A DNA stretch of 64,000 bases from Salinisphaera sp035690525 (GTDB lineage: Bacteria; Pseudomonadota; Gammaproteobacteria; Nevskiales; Salinisphaeraceae): contig NZ_DASSKM010000085.1 of assembly GCF_035690525.1 (NCBI RefSeq), forward strand, positions 1 through 64,000. Direction: 5' to 3'. The notes beneath the pieces are model-generated. The model did no database searches, was not told where the DNA came from, and saw only the letters and a program-made list of their open reading frames with translations. The position numbers were made by a program, and so were the translations under genes. Shown piece after piece: positions 48,995 through 56,891 of the stretch (within the stretch, counting starts at the first letter, position 1; each line of letters begins with the position of its first letter).

Positions 48995-50335
48995 TCAGTT
49001 ATAGGGCCGGTCGACGACATCCTCGAGCCGGCCCGAGGTGATGGCGTCGATCTCGTTCGGATACAGCCGCAGTGCCGCGGCCCGCGCGTGGCCTTCCATG
49101 CGCTCGGTGCGCGACTGGCGGATCGTCGAGGGCGCCACCGCGGCCACGCCGTCGGATTCGATGCGTTGATGCGTGACCGTCTTGAGATAGGCGCCGACCC
49201 ACAGCCCGCCGGTATAACGCGCGGCCTGACCGGTGGGCAGCGTATGGTTGGTGCCGCAGCACTTGTCGGAAAAGACCACGCTGGAGCGCTCGCCGAGAAA
49301 CGCCGAGCCGTAATTCGAGATACGCGCGAGCAGCGCGTCCGGATCGCGCGTCTGGATCTGGAGATGCTCGGTCGCCATGTAATCGGCGAACGCGACCAGC
49401 GCGTCGTCGTCCTCGCAGACCACGACCTCGCCCTTGTTGCGCCACGCCGCGCCCGCGACTTCCGCCGACGAAAGAGAGGCCAATTGGCGCTCGACTTCAT
49501 CGATCGCCTGTTGCGCCAGACGCTCCGAAGTGGTCGCCAAGCTGGGCCGCGCCATCGGGTCGTGCTCGGCCTGGGCGAGCATATCGGCGGCGAGCACGCG
49601 GGCATCGGCGGACTCGTCGGCCGCGGTGAAAATTTCGCTCGGCCCGGCCAGCGCATCGATCCCCACCACGCCGAAAACCTGGCGCTTGGCCTCGTTCACG
49701 AAGGCGTTGCCCGGGCCCATGATTTTGTCGACCGCCGGCACGCTTTCGGTGCCGTAGGCCATGGCCGCGATCGCCTGCGCGCCGCCAATGCGGAAGATGC
49801 GCGTCGCGCCGGCCAGATGACAAATGCCGACCATGGCTTCGGGAGCCGTGGGCGGCAGGCAGGCCACGATTTCCTCGCAGCCGGCCACCACGCCCGGCGC
49901 CAGCGACATGATCGGCGCCGAAAGCAGAGGATAGCGCCCGCCCGGCACATAGCAGCCGACGCGCGCGATCGGGACGATGCGATGGCCCAGATGCACGCCC
50001 GGCAGCGTCTCGATCTCGAGCGGCTGCATCGTCTCGCGCTGGGCGGCCGCGAAACGGCGCACCTGCTCGATGGCGAATTCCGTGTCCCGCCGGGTTTGGG
50101 GGTCGAGTTCGTCGACCGCGCGCCGGCGCGCGTCCCGCGCCACTTCGAAGCGATCGAGTTCGACCTTGTCGAAGCGCTCGGTGTATTCGGCGAGCCCGGC
50201 GTCACCGCGTTCGCGCACACCGGCGACAATTTCGCCCACCGTATCGGCGAGCTGAACACCCGCGCCCGGATCGGCTTGCTCCGCCGATTTCAGATAGCGG
50301 ACACGGGCAGCGAGTTCGAAAGGCAGATCGCGCAT
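48995..50335 (-). CDS. Histidinol dehydrogenase-family enzyme
   Basis: A 446-residue NAD-dependent dehydrogenase of the HisD family. Motifs seen are VGCYVPGGRYPLLSAPIMS, GPGNAFVNEAKRQVFGVVGID, AGPSEIF, the zinc-site region AQAEHDPMARP and GTNHTLPTGQAARYTGGL. The genetic setting (permease, amidase, regulator, no other his genes) argues against histidine biosynthesis. HisD relatives such as HpsN oxidise other alcohols in catabolism, so it is named by family only. The ATG at 50335 fits the family start; an upstream in-frame extension is not conserved. Confidence 0.85.
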   Translation of the reverse strand: MRDLPFELAARVRYLKSAEQADPGAGVQLADTVGEIVAGVRERGDAGLAEYTERFDKVELDRFEVARDARRRAVDELDPQTRRDTEFAIEQVRRFAAAQRETMQPLEIETLPGVHLGHRIVPIARVGCYVPGGRYPLLSAPIMSLAPGVVAGCEEIVACLPPTAPEAMVGICHLAGATRIFRIGGAQAIAAMAYGTESVPAVDKIMGPGNAFVNEAKRQVFGVVGIDALAGPSEIFTAADESADARVLAADMLAQAEHDPMARPSLATTSERLAQQAIDEVERQLASLSSAEVAGAAWRNKGEVVVCEDDDALVAFADYMATEHLQIQTRDPDALLARISNYGSAFLGERSSVVFSDKCCGTNHTLPTGQAARYTGGLWVGAYLKTVTHQRIESDGVAAVAPSTIRQSRTERMEGHARAAALRLYPNEIDAITSGRLEDVVDRPYN

Positions 50336-50533
50336 GGTTGAGAAAAATTCGGCTGATCGATGTGGAAAGATTATTTTCCAATCCTGATGAACGCAATCGC
50401 GAACGACAGGTATACGACGAAAGTTGCAGGCGCTGGTACCGCCGCTCCCGGCACGAGCCGAAAGGGCCGAAAGACATGCGATCGACACAAATCCGGTGCT
50501 TTTCGGCCGCCGGTTCTACGTTAGGGTTCGACG

Positions 50534-51112
50534 TTAGAACGTGGGCGGGGTGACGGCGCTGACCACGACGCAGAGTTCGTCGAAGGGGTTGCGCATCCGG
50601 TGCGGGCGGCGGCTGTCGAAATAATAGGCGTCGCCGGCTTCCAGAATGCTGACTTCGCCGTCGACGGTCAGCTCGAGCCGCCCGGCCACGACCACGCCGC
50701 CCTCTTCCGCGGCGTGCTGGTAGGGCGGTTCGCCGGTATCCGCGCCGGGCGCATAGCGCTCGTGGAGAATCATCATCGCCGAGCCGCCGAGATTACGCCC
50801 GACCTGGCGATAGGACAGCGACACGCCGTTGGCGAGTTCGACCAGCTCGTCCGCGCGAAATACCACCGGCGAAGCATCCGGCAACGGGTCGGAAAAAAAC
50901 GCGCTCATGGTGGTGTCGAGCGCCTCGAGCACGGCTTTGAGCGAGCTGACCGATGGGCTGTGCCGCCCGCGCTCGATCAGCGAGATGGATACGTGGCTGA
51001 CCCCGCAGCGGCGTGCGAGCTCGCGGATCGACAATTCCTTGCTTTGGCGAAGCTGCTTAAGCCGTACTCCGGTCGCCGGCTGGGTGGATGTGTCCCCCAA
51101 CACATACTCCAT
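50534..51112 (-). CDS. XRE-family regulator with cupin domain (PuuR-like)
   Basis: A 192-residue regulator. The N-terminal XRE helix-turn-helix is at about 15-70 (VRLKQLRQSKELSIRELARRCGVSHVSISLIERG). The C-terminal cupin (about 115-190) contains YQHAAEEGGVVVAGRLELTVDG and SRRPHRMRNPFDE. This layout is that of PuuR and related regulators of amine and amino acid catabolism. It lies upstream of the HisD-like gene on the same strand with a 198-bp gap, so it probably controls the cluster. Confidence 0.88.
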   Translation of the reverse strand: MEYVLGDTSTQPATGVRLKQLRQSKELSIRELARRCGVSHVSISLIERGRHSPSVSSLKAVLEALDTTMSAFFSDPLPDASPVVFRADELVELANGVSLSYRQVGRNLGGSAMMILHERYAPGADTGEPPYQHAAEEGGVVVAGRLELTVDGEVSILEAGDAYYFDSRRPHRMRNPFDELCVVVSAVTPPTF

Positions 51113-51180
51113 TTGCTATTCGATCAATAAGATATACCGGCTTGACGCACAAATGAAGCCCATGCAACGTTGCACGGAAA

Positions 51181-51208
51181 TAAAAAGACGGGGCCCGAGG
51201 GCCCCGTC
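51181..51208 (-). terminator. Rho-independent terminator of aceA
   Basis: On the minus strand GACGGGGCCC pairs with GGGCCCCGTC around a minimal loop and is followed by TTTTTA. It lies 47 bases after the isocitrate lyase stop. Confidence 0.85.
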
Positions 51209-51254
51209 CAGCCGCGGCGGTCGAAGTCACCGCGGTCCCAACACCGTCGCCAGA

Positions 51255-52853
51255 CTAGCCAAACTGGTTCATGGTGTTGTGAACCCCTCCCGCCTTGAGC
51301 GCATGCTCGCGGGAGAAGAACGCCTTGTGATCGTCGCCGATGTTCGAGCCGGCCATATCCTGATGCTTGACCGTGGCAATCCCGTCGCGAAGCTCGGCCC
51401 GCTGGACATCGCGCACATAAGCCAGCATACCCTCATCGCCGAAATAATTGCGCGCGAGTCGATCGGTCGACAGCGCCGTCGTGTGATACGTCGGCAGCGT
51501 GATCAGATGATGAAACACGCCCGCCTCGCGCGCCGCCCGGGCCTGGAACGCCTGGGTCCAGCGATCGGCTTCGAGCGCCAATTCGCTGCCGTCGTACTCG
51601 GCGCTCATCAACCGGTCGCGCTCGTAAGCCGAAACCTCGCGCCCTTCGCGCGTCCAGGCGTCGAACACTTGTTGCCGGAAATTGAGCGTCCAGTTGAACG
51701 ACGGGCTGTTGTTGTAGACCAGCTTGGCGTTCGGCACGGCCTCGCGAATACGCCTGACCATGCCGCCGATGTGCTCGACGTTCGGGGTCGAAGTCTCGAT
51801 CCACAGCAGATCGGCGCCGTTATTTAGGCTGGTGATGCAATCCAGCACCACACGGTCCTCGCCGGTGTTTTTCTTGAACTCGAACAGACCCGAGGCCAGC
51901 CGCTTGAGCCGCACCAGCTTGCCGTTCTGCTTGATCACGACATCGGAGGCGCCGATCTCGGACGGGTCGCCGATCTGCTCGCCGTCGAGATAACTGTTGT
52001 ACCGATCGCCCAAATCGCCCGGCTCCTGCGAAACCGCGAGCTGCTGGGTCAGCCCGGCGCCCAGACTGTCGGTGCGGGCGACGATGACGCCGTCGTCCAC
52101 CCCGAGTTCGAGAAAGGCATAGCGCACGGCATTGATCTTGGCCAGAAACGCGGCATGCGGCACGGTGACCTTGCCGTCCTGATGGCCGCACTGCTTGACG
52201 TCCGAGACTTGGTTCTCGATCTGGATCGCGCAAGCGCCGGCCTCGATCATCTTCTTCGCCAGCAGGTAGGTGGCTTCCTCGTTACCGAAACCGGCATCGA
52301 TGTCGGCGATGATCGGGATGACATGGGTCTCGAAATTGTCGATTTTGCTCTGGGCCTTCTGCGCCGCGACTTGGTCGCCGGTGTCGCGGGCCGCCTCCAG
52401 CGCGCGGAAACAATGATTGAGCTCCCAGGCGTCGGCCTGCTTGAGAAAGGTATAGAGCTCCTCGATCAGCGCCGGCACGGCGGTCTTTTCGTGCATCGAC
52501 TGATCCGGCAGCGGGCCGAATTCGGATCTGAGCGCGGCGACCATCCAGCCCGACAGATACAGATATCGGCCCTTCAGACTGCCGAAATGCTTCTTGATCG
52601 AGATCGCTTTCTGTTGCCCGATGAAACCGTGCCAACAGCCCAGCGACTGGGTGTAGTTCGACGGGTCGGCGTCGTAGGCCGCCATGTCCTCGCGCATGAT
52701 TTTCGCCGTATGGCGCGCAATATCCAGCCCGGTCTGAAAACGGTTCTGCGCGCGCAGACGCGCGGCATGCTCGGGGTCGATGGCGTTCCAGGCGTCGCCG
52801 AAGCGTTGCCGCAGCGAGCCGATATCGCTGATGTCGTTTCTGTAGTCGGACAT
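51255..52853 (-). CDS. aceA: Isocitrate lyase (long form)
   Basis: A 532-residue isocitrate lyase that splits isocitrate into succinate and glyoxylate, sparing carbon during growth on acetate, fatty acids or stored PHB. The catalytic loop reads VKQCGHQDGK, a KQCGH variant of the usual KKCGH, with the cysteine kept. DADAGFGN-like metal-binding sequence appears as IADIDAGFGNEEATY. The size (532 against about 430 in E. coli) places it with the longer enzymes of Pseudomonas. GAGGGAG precedes the ATG at 52853. It is divergent from the PHA-linked FabH-like gene; no malate synthase is in the window. Confidence 0.93.
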   Translation of the reverse strand: MSDYRNDISDIGSLRQRFGDAWNAIDPEHAARLRAQNRFQTGLDIARHTAKIMREDMAAYDADPSNYTQSLGCWHGFIGQQKAISIKKHFGSLKGRYLYLSGWMVAALRSEFGPLPDQSMHEKTAVPALIEELYTFLKQADAWELNHCFRALEAARDTGDQVAAQKAQSKIDNFETHVIPIIADIDAGFGNEEATYLLAKKMIEAGACAIQIENQVSDVKQCGHQDGKVTVPHAAFLAKINAVRYAFLELGVDDGVIVARTDSLGAGLTQQLAVSQEPGDLGDRYNSYLDGEQIGDPSEIGASDVVIKQNGKLVRLKRLASGLFEFKKNTGEDRVVLDCITSLNNGADLLWIETSTPNVEHIGGMVRRIREAVPNAKLVYNNSPSFNWTLNFRQQVFDAWTREGREVSAYERDRLMSAEYDGSELALEADRWTQAFQARAAREAGVFHHLITLPTYHTTALSTDRLARNYFGDEGMLAYVRDVQRAELRDGIATVKHQDMAGSNIGDDHKAFFSREHALKAGGVHNTMNQFG

Positions 52854-53204
52854 GATGGGCTCCCTCTTGCTAAGTAGCATTGCACAATGACTGATATTCC
52901 GGAAATGATGATTTTCCGAAAGCGTGGTTGTCATTCTAAGAGCATGCCTAGAATATAAATATGAAATGCCGCCTATTTCCGGCATTCATAAAATGAATAC
53001 ACCAAGATAATCGCCCTTAACGCGCTGATTTCAGAGACAGTTTGGTAACGAAACGCATCCCTGCTGTTTCCGGATGCTACCCCACATCAGGCTGTCGCTA
53101 ATCAAGTGCAACCCAGCCTGGACGGCGTCCCGGCCCCGGGTCTCGTGACAAGGCCTGCCCGAGCGGCCGGCGATCGTAGCTTCCGCGCAATCCAAGCCAC
53201 CCAG
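52854..53204 (-). other. Intergenic region upstream of aceA
   Basis: About 350 bp with no supportable gene. The part near aceA (52870-53040) is AT-rich with CATTGCACAATG (a TGC-rich dyad resembling the PhaR-type sites of this locus) around 52879-52890, and holds the aceA promoter. The rest up to the tandem repeat shows nothing clear. Confidence 0.4.
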
Positions 53205-53249
53205 GCTATGCCGTAAGGAGCATGCCGTATAGGAGCATGCCGTATATCG
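53205..53249 (+). repeat. Three tandem 15-bp repeats
   Basis: Units GCTATGCCGTAAGGA, GCATGCCGTATAGGA and GCATGCCGTATATCG follow one another in the leader of the FabH-like gene, each containing GCCGTA. They could be regulator half-sites or slippage products. Confidence 0.6.
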
Positions 53250-53308
53250 GCACTGCCCCTAGCGTTCTATGGTGAGTTGTGTACAGAGTACCCGTCTCGG
53301 GATTCGTC

Positions 53309-54406
53309 ATGCCTGCCATTATCGACGCTATTGAATATGCACTGCCGGCGCGCACTGAATCGATCGAAGACCTCGCTGCGCGTTTTCCCGACTGGCCGCT
53401 GGATCAGGTCATTGAAAAAACCGGCATTCGGACACGGCGTATCGCCGCCGATGAGGAATGCGCCTCTGATCTCGGCTTGACCGCAGCGCAGTTATTACTC
53501 GAAAACAGCGATACCGCGGTCGACGACATCGATTTTCTGATCTTTTGTACGCAGACGCCCGATTACCTGGCGCCGACGACCGCTTGCCTTGTTCAGCAGC
53601 GGCTTGGGCTCGGCACGCACACCGGCGCTCTGGACATCAACCTCGGCTGCTCGGGCTATATCTACTCGCTCGGCGTGGCCAAAGCCCTGATCGAGTCGGG
53701 GCAAGCCCGTCGACTGTTGCTCATCACGGCCGACACCTATAGCAAATTTATCGACCCCGACGATCGGGGTGTCCGCGCGCTGTTCGGCGACGCCGCCGCG
53801 GCCACGCTGCTTTCGTATCACGACGACGACGACGGCGGCGGCGACGCTCCGACCATCGGACCGTTCATTTACGGCACCGACGGCAGTGGTGGTCCGGAGT
53901 TAATCGTACCCAGCAGCGGCATGCGATACCCGCGGCCGGCCGCTGCCACTCAGGAATACATCGACCACCGCGGCAATAAGCGCAGCGCGCATAAAATCGT
54001 CATGAACGGGCGTGCCGTGGTGGAATTCACGCTACGCGAAGTGCCCCGCGCCGTCTGGCAAGTCTGCGATAAGGGCGGGATCACCCTCGACGACGTGGAT
54101 GCCGTAGTGCCCCATCAGGCGAGCGCGATCGTACTAAAGGGTGTCCGTGAACGGCTCGGCCTGCCAGACGCGCGCTTCATAAGCTGCATGGAAGATATCG
54201 GCAACACTGTCTCCTGCAGCATACCGATCGCACTCAAGCGCGCGGTGCTCTCGGGCCAAATCAAGCCAGGCGCGCTTTTGCTGCTCGTCGGCTTCGGTGT
54301 CGGGTTGTCGTGGGGCGCCACGCTCGTGCGTCTGCCGCTGGATTTCGCACCCTTGGCAACAAACGAAGCGCGACATGATGAGCATCTAGCCAGCGAACCG
54401 GTTTGA
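53309..54406 (+). CDS. 3-Oxoacyl-ACP synthase III (FabH-like), PHA-locus copy
   Basis: A 365-residue condensing enzyme with the KAS III triad: Cys114 in NLGCSGYIYS, His in VPHQAS and Asn in EDIGNTVSCS. Relatives outside the main fatty-acid cluster condense acyl-CoA or acyl-ACP with malonyl-ACP. Being upstream of phaB it may supply acetoacetyl or longer 3-oxoacyl thioesters for PHA in place of phaA thiolase, which is missing here. This role is inferred. A GTG at 53279 could add ten residues, but MPAIIDAIEYALP is the family-like start. Confidence 0.85.
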   Translation: MPAIIDAIEYALPARTESIEDLAARFPDWPLDQVIEKTGIRTRRIAADEECASDLGLTAAQLLLENSDTAVDDIDFLIFCTQTPDYLAPTTACLVQQRLGLGTHTGALDINLGCSGYIYSLGVAKALIESGQARRLLLITADTYSKFIDPDDRGVRALFGDAAAATLLSYHDDDDGGGDAPTIGPFIYGTDGSGGPELIVPSSGMRYPRPAAATQEYIDHRGNKRSAHKIVMNGRAVVEFTLREVPRAVWQVCDKGGITLDDVDAVVPHQASAIVLKGVRERLGLPDARFISCMEDIGNTVSCSIPIALKRAVLSGQIKPGALLLLVGFGVGLSWGATLVRLPLDFAPLATNEARHDEHLASEPV

Positions 54407-54520
54407 TTAACGTGAAACAAAGGCAGACACAACCCTGCCTCAAAGTTTTTTTTTCGGGCGCTCTGCCACGTTATGGCCGTTCCATACAGCTTATAGGTAT
54501 GAAACGGCTGAGAGGGAAAA

Positions 54521-55264
54521 ATGCGAAGCATGAAAGGCAAAAGTGCAATCGTAACCGGCGGATCGCGCGGCATCGGCGAGTACATCGCACTGCAATTGGC
54601 ACGCCGCGGCGCCAATGTCGCTATCGGCTATCGCTCGCGCAAGGCCGAGGCGGATAGCGTCGTCAACAAAATGAAAGCACAGAGCGTGAAAGCCATGGCA
54701 ATTCAGGCCGATATGGCCCAGATGCAGGAAGCGCGCACTTTGATCAAGCAGGTGAATGAGCAATGGGGCCATATTGATATTCTGATCAACAATGCCGGCA
54801 TCACGCGCGACAAAACCATGAAGAAGCTGACCGACGAAGATTGGAAAGCCGTATTGGATACCAATCTTGGCAGCGTGTACGCCACCTGCTCGGAAGTATG
54901 GCCGATCATGATCGAACAAAATTACGGGCGCATCATCAACATCACCTCGTTCGTCGGTCAGATCGGCAATTTCGGCCAAGCGAACTATGCGGCGAGCAAG
55001 GGCGGCATCATCGCGTTCACGAAGACGATGGCGCTGGAAATGGCCCGTTACAATATCACCGTGAACGCGATCGCACCCGGCTTCGTCGAAACCGAGATGC
55101 TGGCCCAGGTCCCGGATAAAATCCGCGAAAAAATACTGGCGCGGGTGCCTATGGGTCGCTTTGCGCACCCCGATGAAATCGCCCGCGCGGTGGCGTTCAT
55201 CGCCGCGGAAGGCGACTACATCACCGGTCAGCAGATTAATGTCAACGGCGGCGTTTATATGTGA
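54521..55264 (+). CDS. phaB: Acetoacetyl-CoA reductase PhaB
   Basis: A 247-residue short-chain dehydrogenase. The cofactor loop is TGGSRGIGEYIA and the catalytic Ser-Tyr-Lys lie in NITSFVGQIGNFGQANYAASK. The VGQxGNFGQxNY signature and length match NADPH-dependent PhaB, which reduces acetoacetyl-CoA to (R)-3-hydroxybutyryl-CoA, the monomer for PHB synthase. GAGGGAAAAATGCG precedes the start; the fourth codon is another ATG. It lies between the FabH-like and second SDR genes on the same strand. Confidence 0.9.
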   Translation: MRSMKGKSAIVTGGSRGIGEYIALQLARRGANVAIGYRSRKAEADSVVNKMKAQSVKAMAIQADMAQMQEARTLIKQVNEQWGHIDILINNAGITRDKTMKKLTDEDWKAVLDTNLGSVYATCSEVWPIMIEQNYGRIINITSFVGQIGNFGQANYAASKGGIIAFTKTMALEMARYNITVNAIAPGFVETEMLAQVPDKIREKILARVPMGRFAHPDEIARAVAFIAAEGDYITGQQINVNGGVYM

Positions 55265-55408
55265 TTTTAGGCACACTTGGGCGAAACTAACCGCTTTGCG
55301 ACAGTTCATTTAATATGAATTCGGACGCGATAAAATAGAGCGACGTATTCTTATTTTCGTTTATTTCTCATTCAAAATATATGGTTAGCGCTGCTGTCGG
55401 GACTGGGA

Positions 55409-56191
55409 ATGAATGTTGAAGATAAAGTGATCGTAATTACTGGGGCTGGGCGGGGCCTTGGCCGGGCCATTGCGCAAACATTGGCAGCCAACGCAGCCCG
55501 TCTGGCGCTGGTGGATATAAACGAAGAAAGTCTGACGCAGGCCGGGGCGGCCTGCCAGGACGCCGGCGCGCAGACCCGAACATATCCTGTAGACGTCACC
55601 GATGAGCGGGCCGTAGAACAGCTTTTCAACGATGTAGCCGGCGATTTCGGCCAAATTGACGGTCTGGTCAACAACGCCGGCGTCACCCGGGATGCGCTGT
55701 TGGTCAAGGTCAAGGACGGGAATGTCACCGGCAAGATGTCGTCCGAGGACTGGGATACGGTCATGGCGGTCGACTTGCGCAGCGTTTTTCTATGCACGCG
55801 GGAGGCGGTGGTCAAGATGATCGAGCGAGGCTCTGCCGAGCGTGCGCCCGGAGGGAGCGGTCTCATCGTCAACATTTCCAGCATATCGCGCGCCGGAAAT
55901 ATCGGACAGACCAATTACGCCGCGGCCAAGGCCGGCGTGGTCGCGATGACGACAACCTGGGCCGGGGAGCTCGCACGCCACGGTATTCGCGTGGCCGCTG
56001 TCGCGCCGGGCTTCTGCAACACCCGGTTAGTCGCCAACATGAAAGAGAATATGCGCGAAAGGCTGAAAGAGAAGATTCCGCTGAAACGGTTGGGCGATCC
56101 CGACGAAATCGGCCAAACGGTCCTTTTCATTTTTCAAAACGAGTTTGTCCATGGGCGGGTGATCGAAGTCGATGGCGGAATGCGGCTTTAG
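55409..56191 (+). CDS. Short-chain dehydrogenase (FabG-like 3-oxoacyl reductase)
   Basis: A 260-residue SDR with TGAGRGLGRAIA, NNAGVTRDALLVKV, catalytic Ser in NISSISRAGNIGQTNYAAAK and the Tyr-Lys pair that follows, and a C-terminal VIEVDGGMRL. It most resembles FabG-type 3-oxoacyl-(ACP/CoA) reductases. Together with the FabH-like enzyme and PhaB it forms a plus-strand trio that could generate hydroxyacyl-CoA monomers. Substrate preference is unknown. Convergent with phaR. Confidence 0.85.
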   Translation: MNVEDKVIVITGAGRGLGRAIAQTLAANAARLALVDINEESLTQAGAACQDAGAQTRTYPVDVTDERAVEQLFNDVAGDFGQIDGLVNNAGVTRDALLVKVKDGNVTGKMSSEDWDTVMAVDLRSVFLCTREAVVKMIERGSAERAPGGSGLIVNISSISRAGNIGQTNYAAAKAGVVAMTTTWAGELARHGIRVAAVAPGFCNTRLVANMKENMRERLKEKIPLKRLGDPDEIGQTVLFIFQNEFVHGRVIEVDGGMRL

Positions 56192-56329
56192 GGTGCGCTA
56201 TCAACTTGGCATTAAAATAGATAACGTGCTGGGTTGATCAACAGCGCTGGGCCGATTTAGCTTTAAGATTTGCTCTTGTCTATTCGAACCGCGGCAACGC
56301 AGCGGCCAAACCGGCGAGTGCCCAGCGTG

Positions 56330-56776
56330 TCAGGATTTCGGGCCGCTACCGGGCGGATCATCCCCGCGCATTAGCTGTGTCCACCAGCTCAGACTGTCCT
56401 GGGTGTAGGTCTGCCATGCCTTGATTGGGCCAGTTTCCACGAGCTTGCCGACCCGAGATTGCATCTGCTCGATCTGGTACATGAACAGCGCAACGCTACG
56501 CTCGAGATAGGGTGTCATGTAACCGTGCAGCGGATGATCGTGCAACCGGATCAGATCAGTGAGCAGACGCTCACTCAGGATCGGCCCACCCTCGGCCTCC
56601 GCCTCGCTAACGACCTGCAACAACAGGCTACGCGTGATGTCTTCGCCGCTGTTCTTGTCTTCTACGCGAATATCGTCTCCGGACACAATCAGCGAGCGCA
56701 GATCGGAGAGTTTGATGAAACGCCCGGTCTCGGTGTCGTACAGACGACGGTTGGGATATTTTCGAATTGTGCGCAT
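56330..56776 (-). CDS. phaR: PHA synthesis repressor PhaR
   Basis: A 148-residue regulator beginning MRTIRKYPNRRLYDTETGRF, the conserved PHB/PHA-accumulation DNA-binding domain, followed by the PHB-binding helical region (LLTDLIRLHDHPLHGYMTPYLERSVALF). PhaR binds nascent PHA and then releases phasin and other promoters. An upstream in-frame extension is rejected because the domain begins at this Met. It lies 116 bp downstream of phaC, with a dyad TTTGC-N3-GCAAA in between. Confidence 0.94.
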   Translation of the reverse strand: MRTIRKYPNRRLYDTETGRFIKLSDLRSLIVSGDDIRVEDKNSGEDITRSLLLQVVSEAEAEGGPILSERLLTDLIRLHDHPLHGYMTPYLERSVALFMYQIEQMQSRVGKLVETGPIKAWQTYTQDSLSWWTQLMRGDDPPGSGPKS

Positions 56777-56799
56777 GGGCGAATTATCCCGTTCTCGTC

Positions 56800-56812
56800 T
56801 TTGCAACGCAAA
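56800..56812 (-). promoter_or_regulatory. Putative PhaR operator before phaR
   Basis: TTTGC-AAC-GCAAA lies 24 bases upstream of the phaR start. TGC/GCA-rich dyads are known PhaR sites, and a stronger relative (59381-59403) precedes the phasin gene. It suggests autoregulation. Confidence 0.5.
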
Positions 56813-56891
56813 AAGTAGCGAAGCCGCTGTGGCACCACGCCGCCCACAGGCGGCACGGGCACACCCATGAAATAGGCCTATCAAAAGCCCA

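Noticed and set aside
48995..50335. Naming the HisD-family gene hisD of histidine biosynthesis
   Set aside because: No other his gene is nearby, and the neighbours are a permease, an amidase and a PuuR-like regulator, so only the family name is safe.
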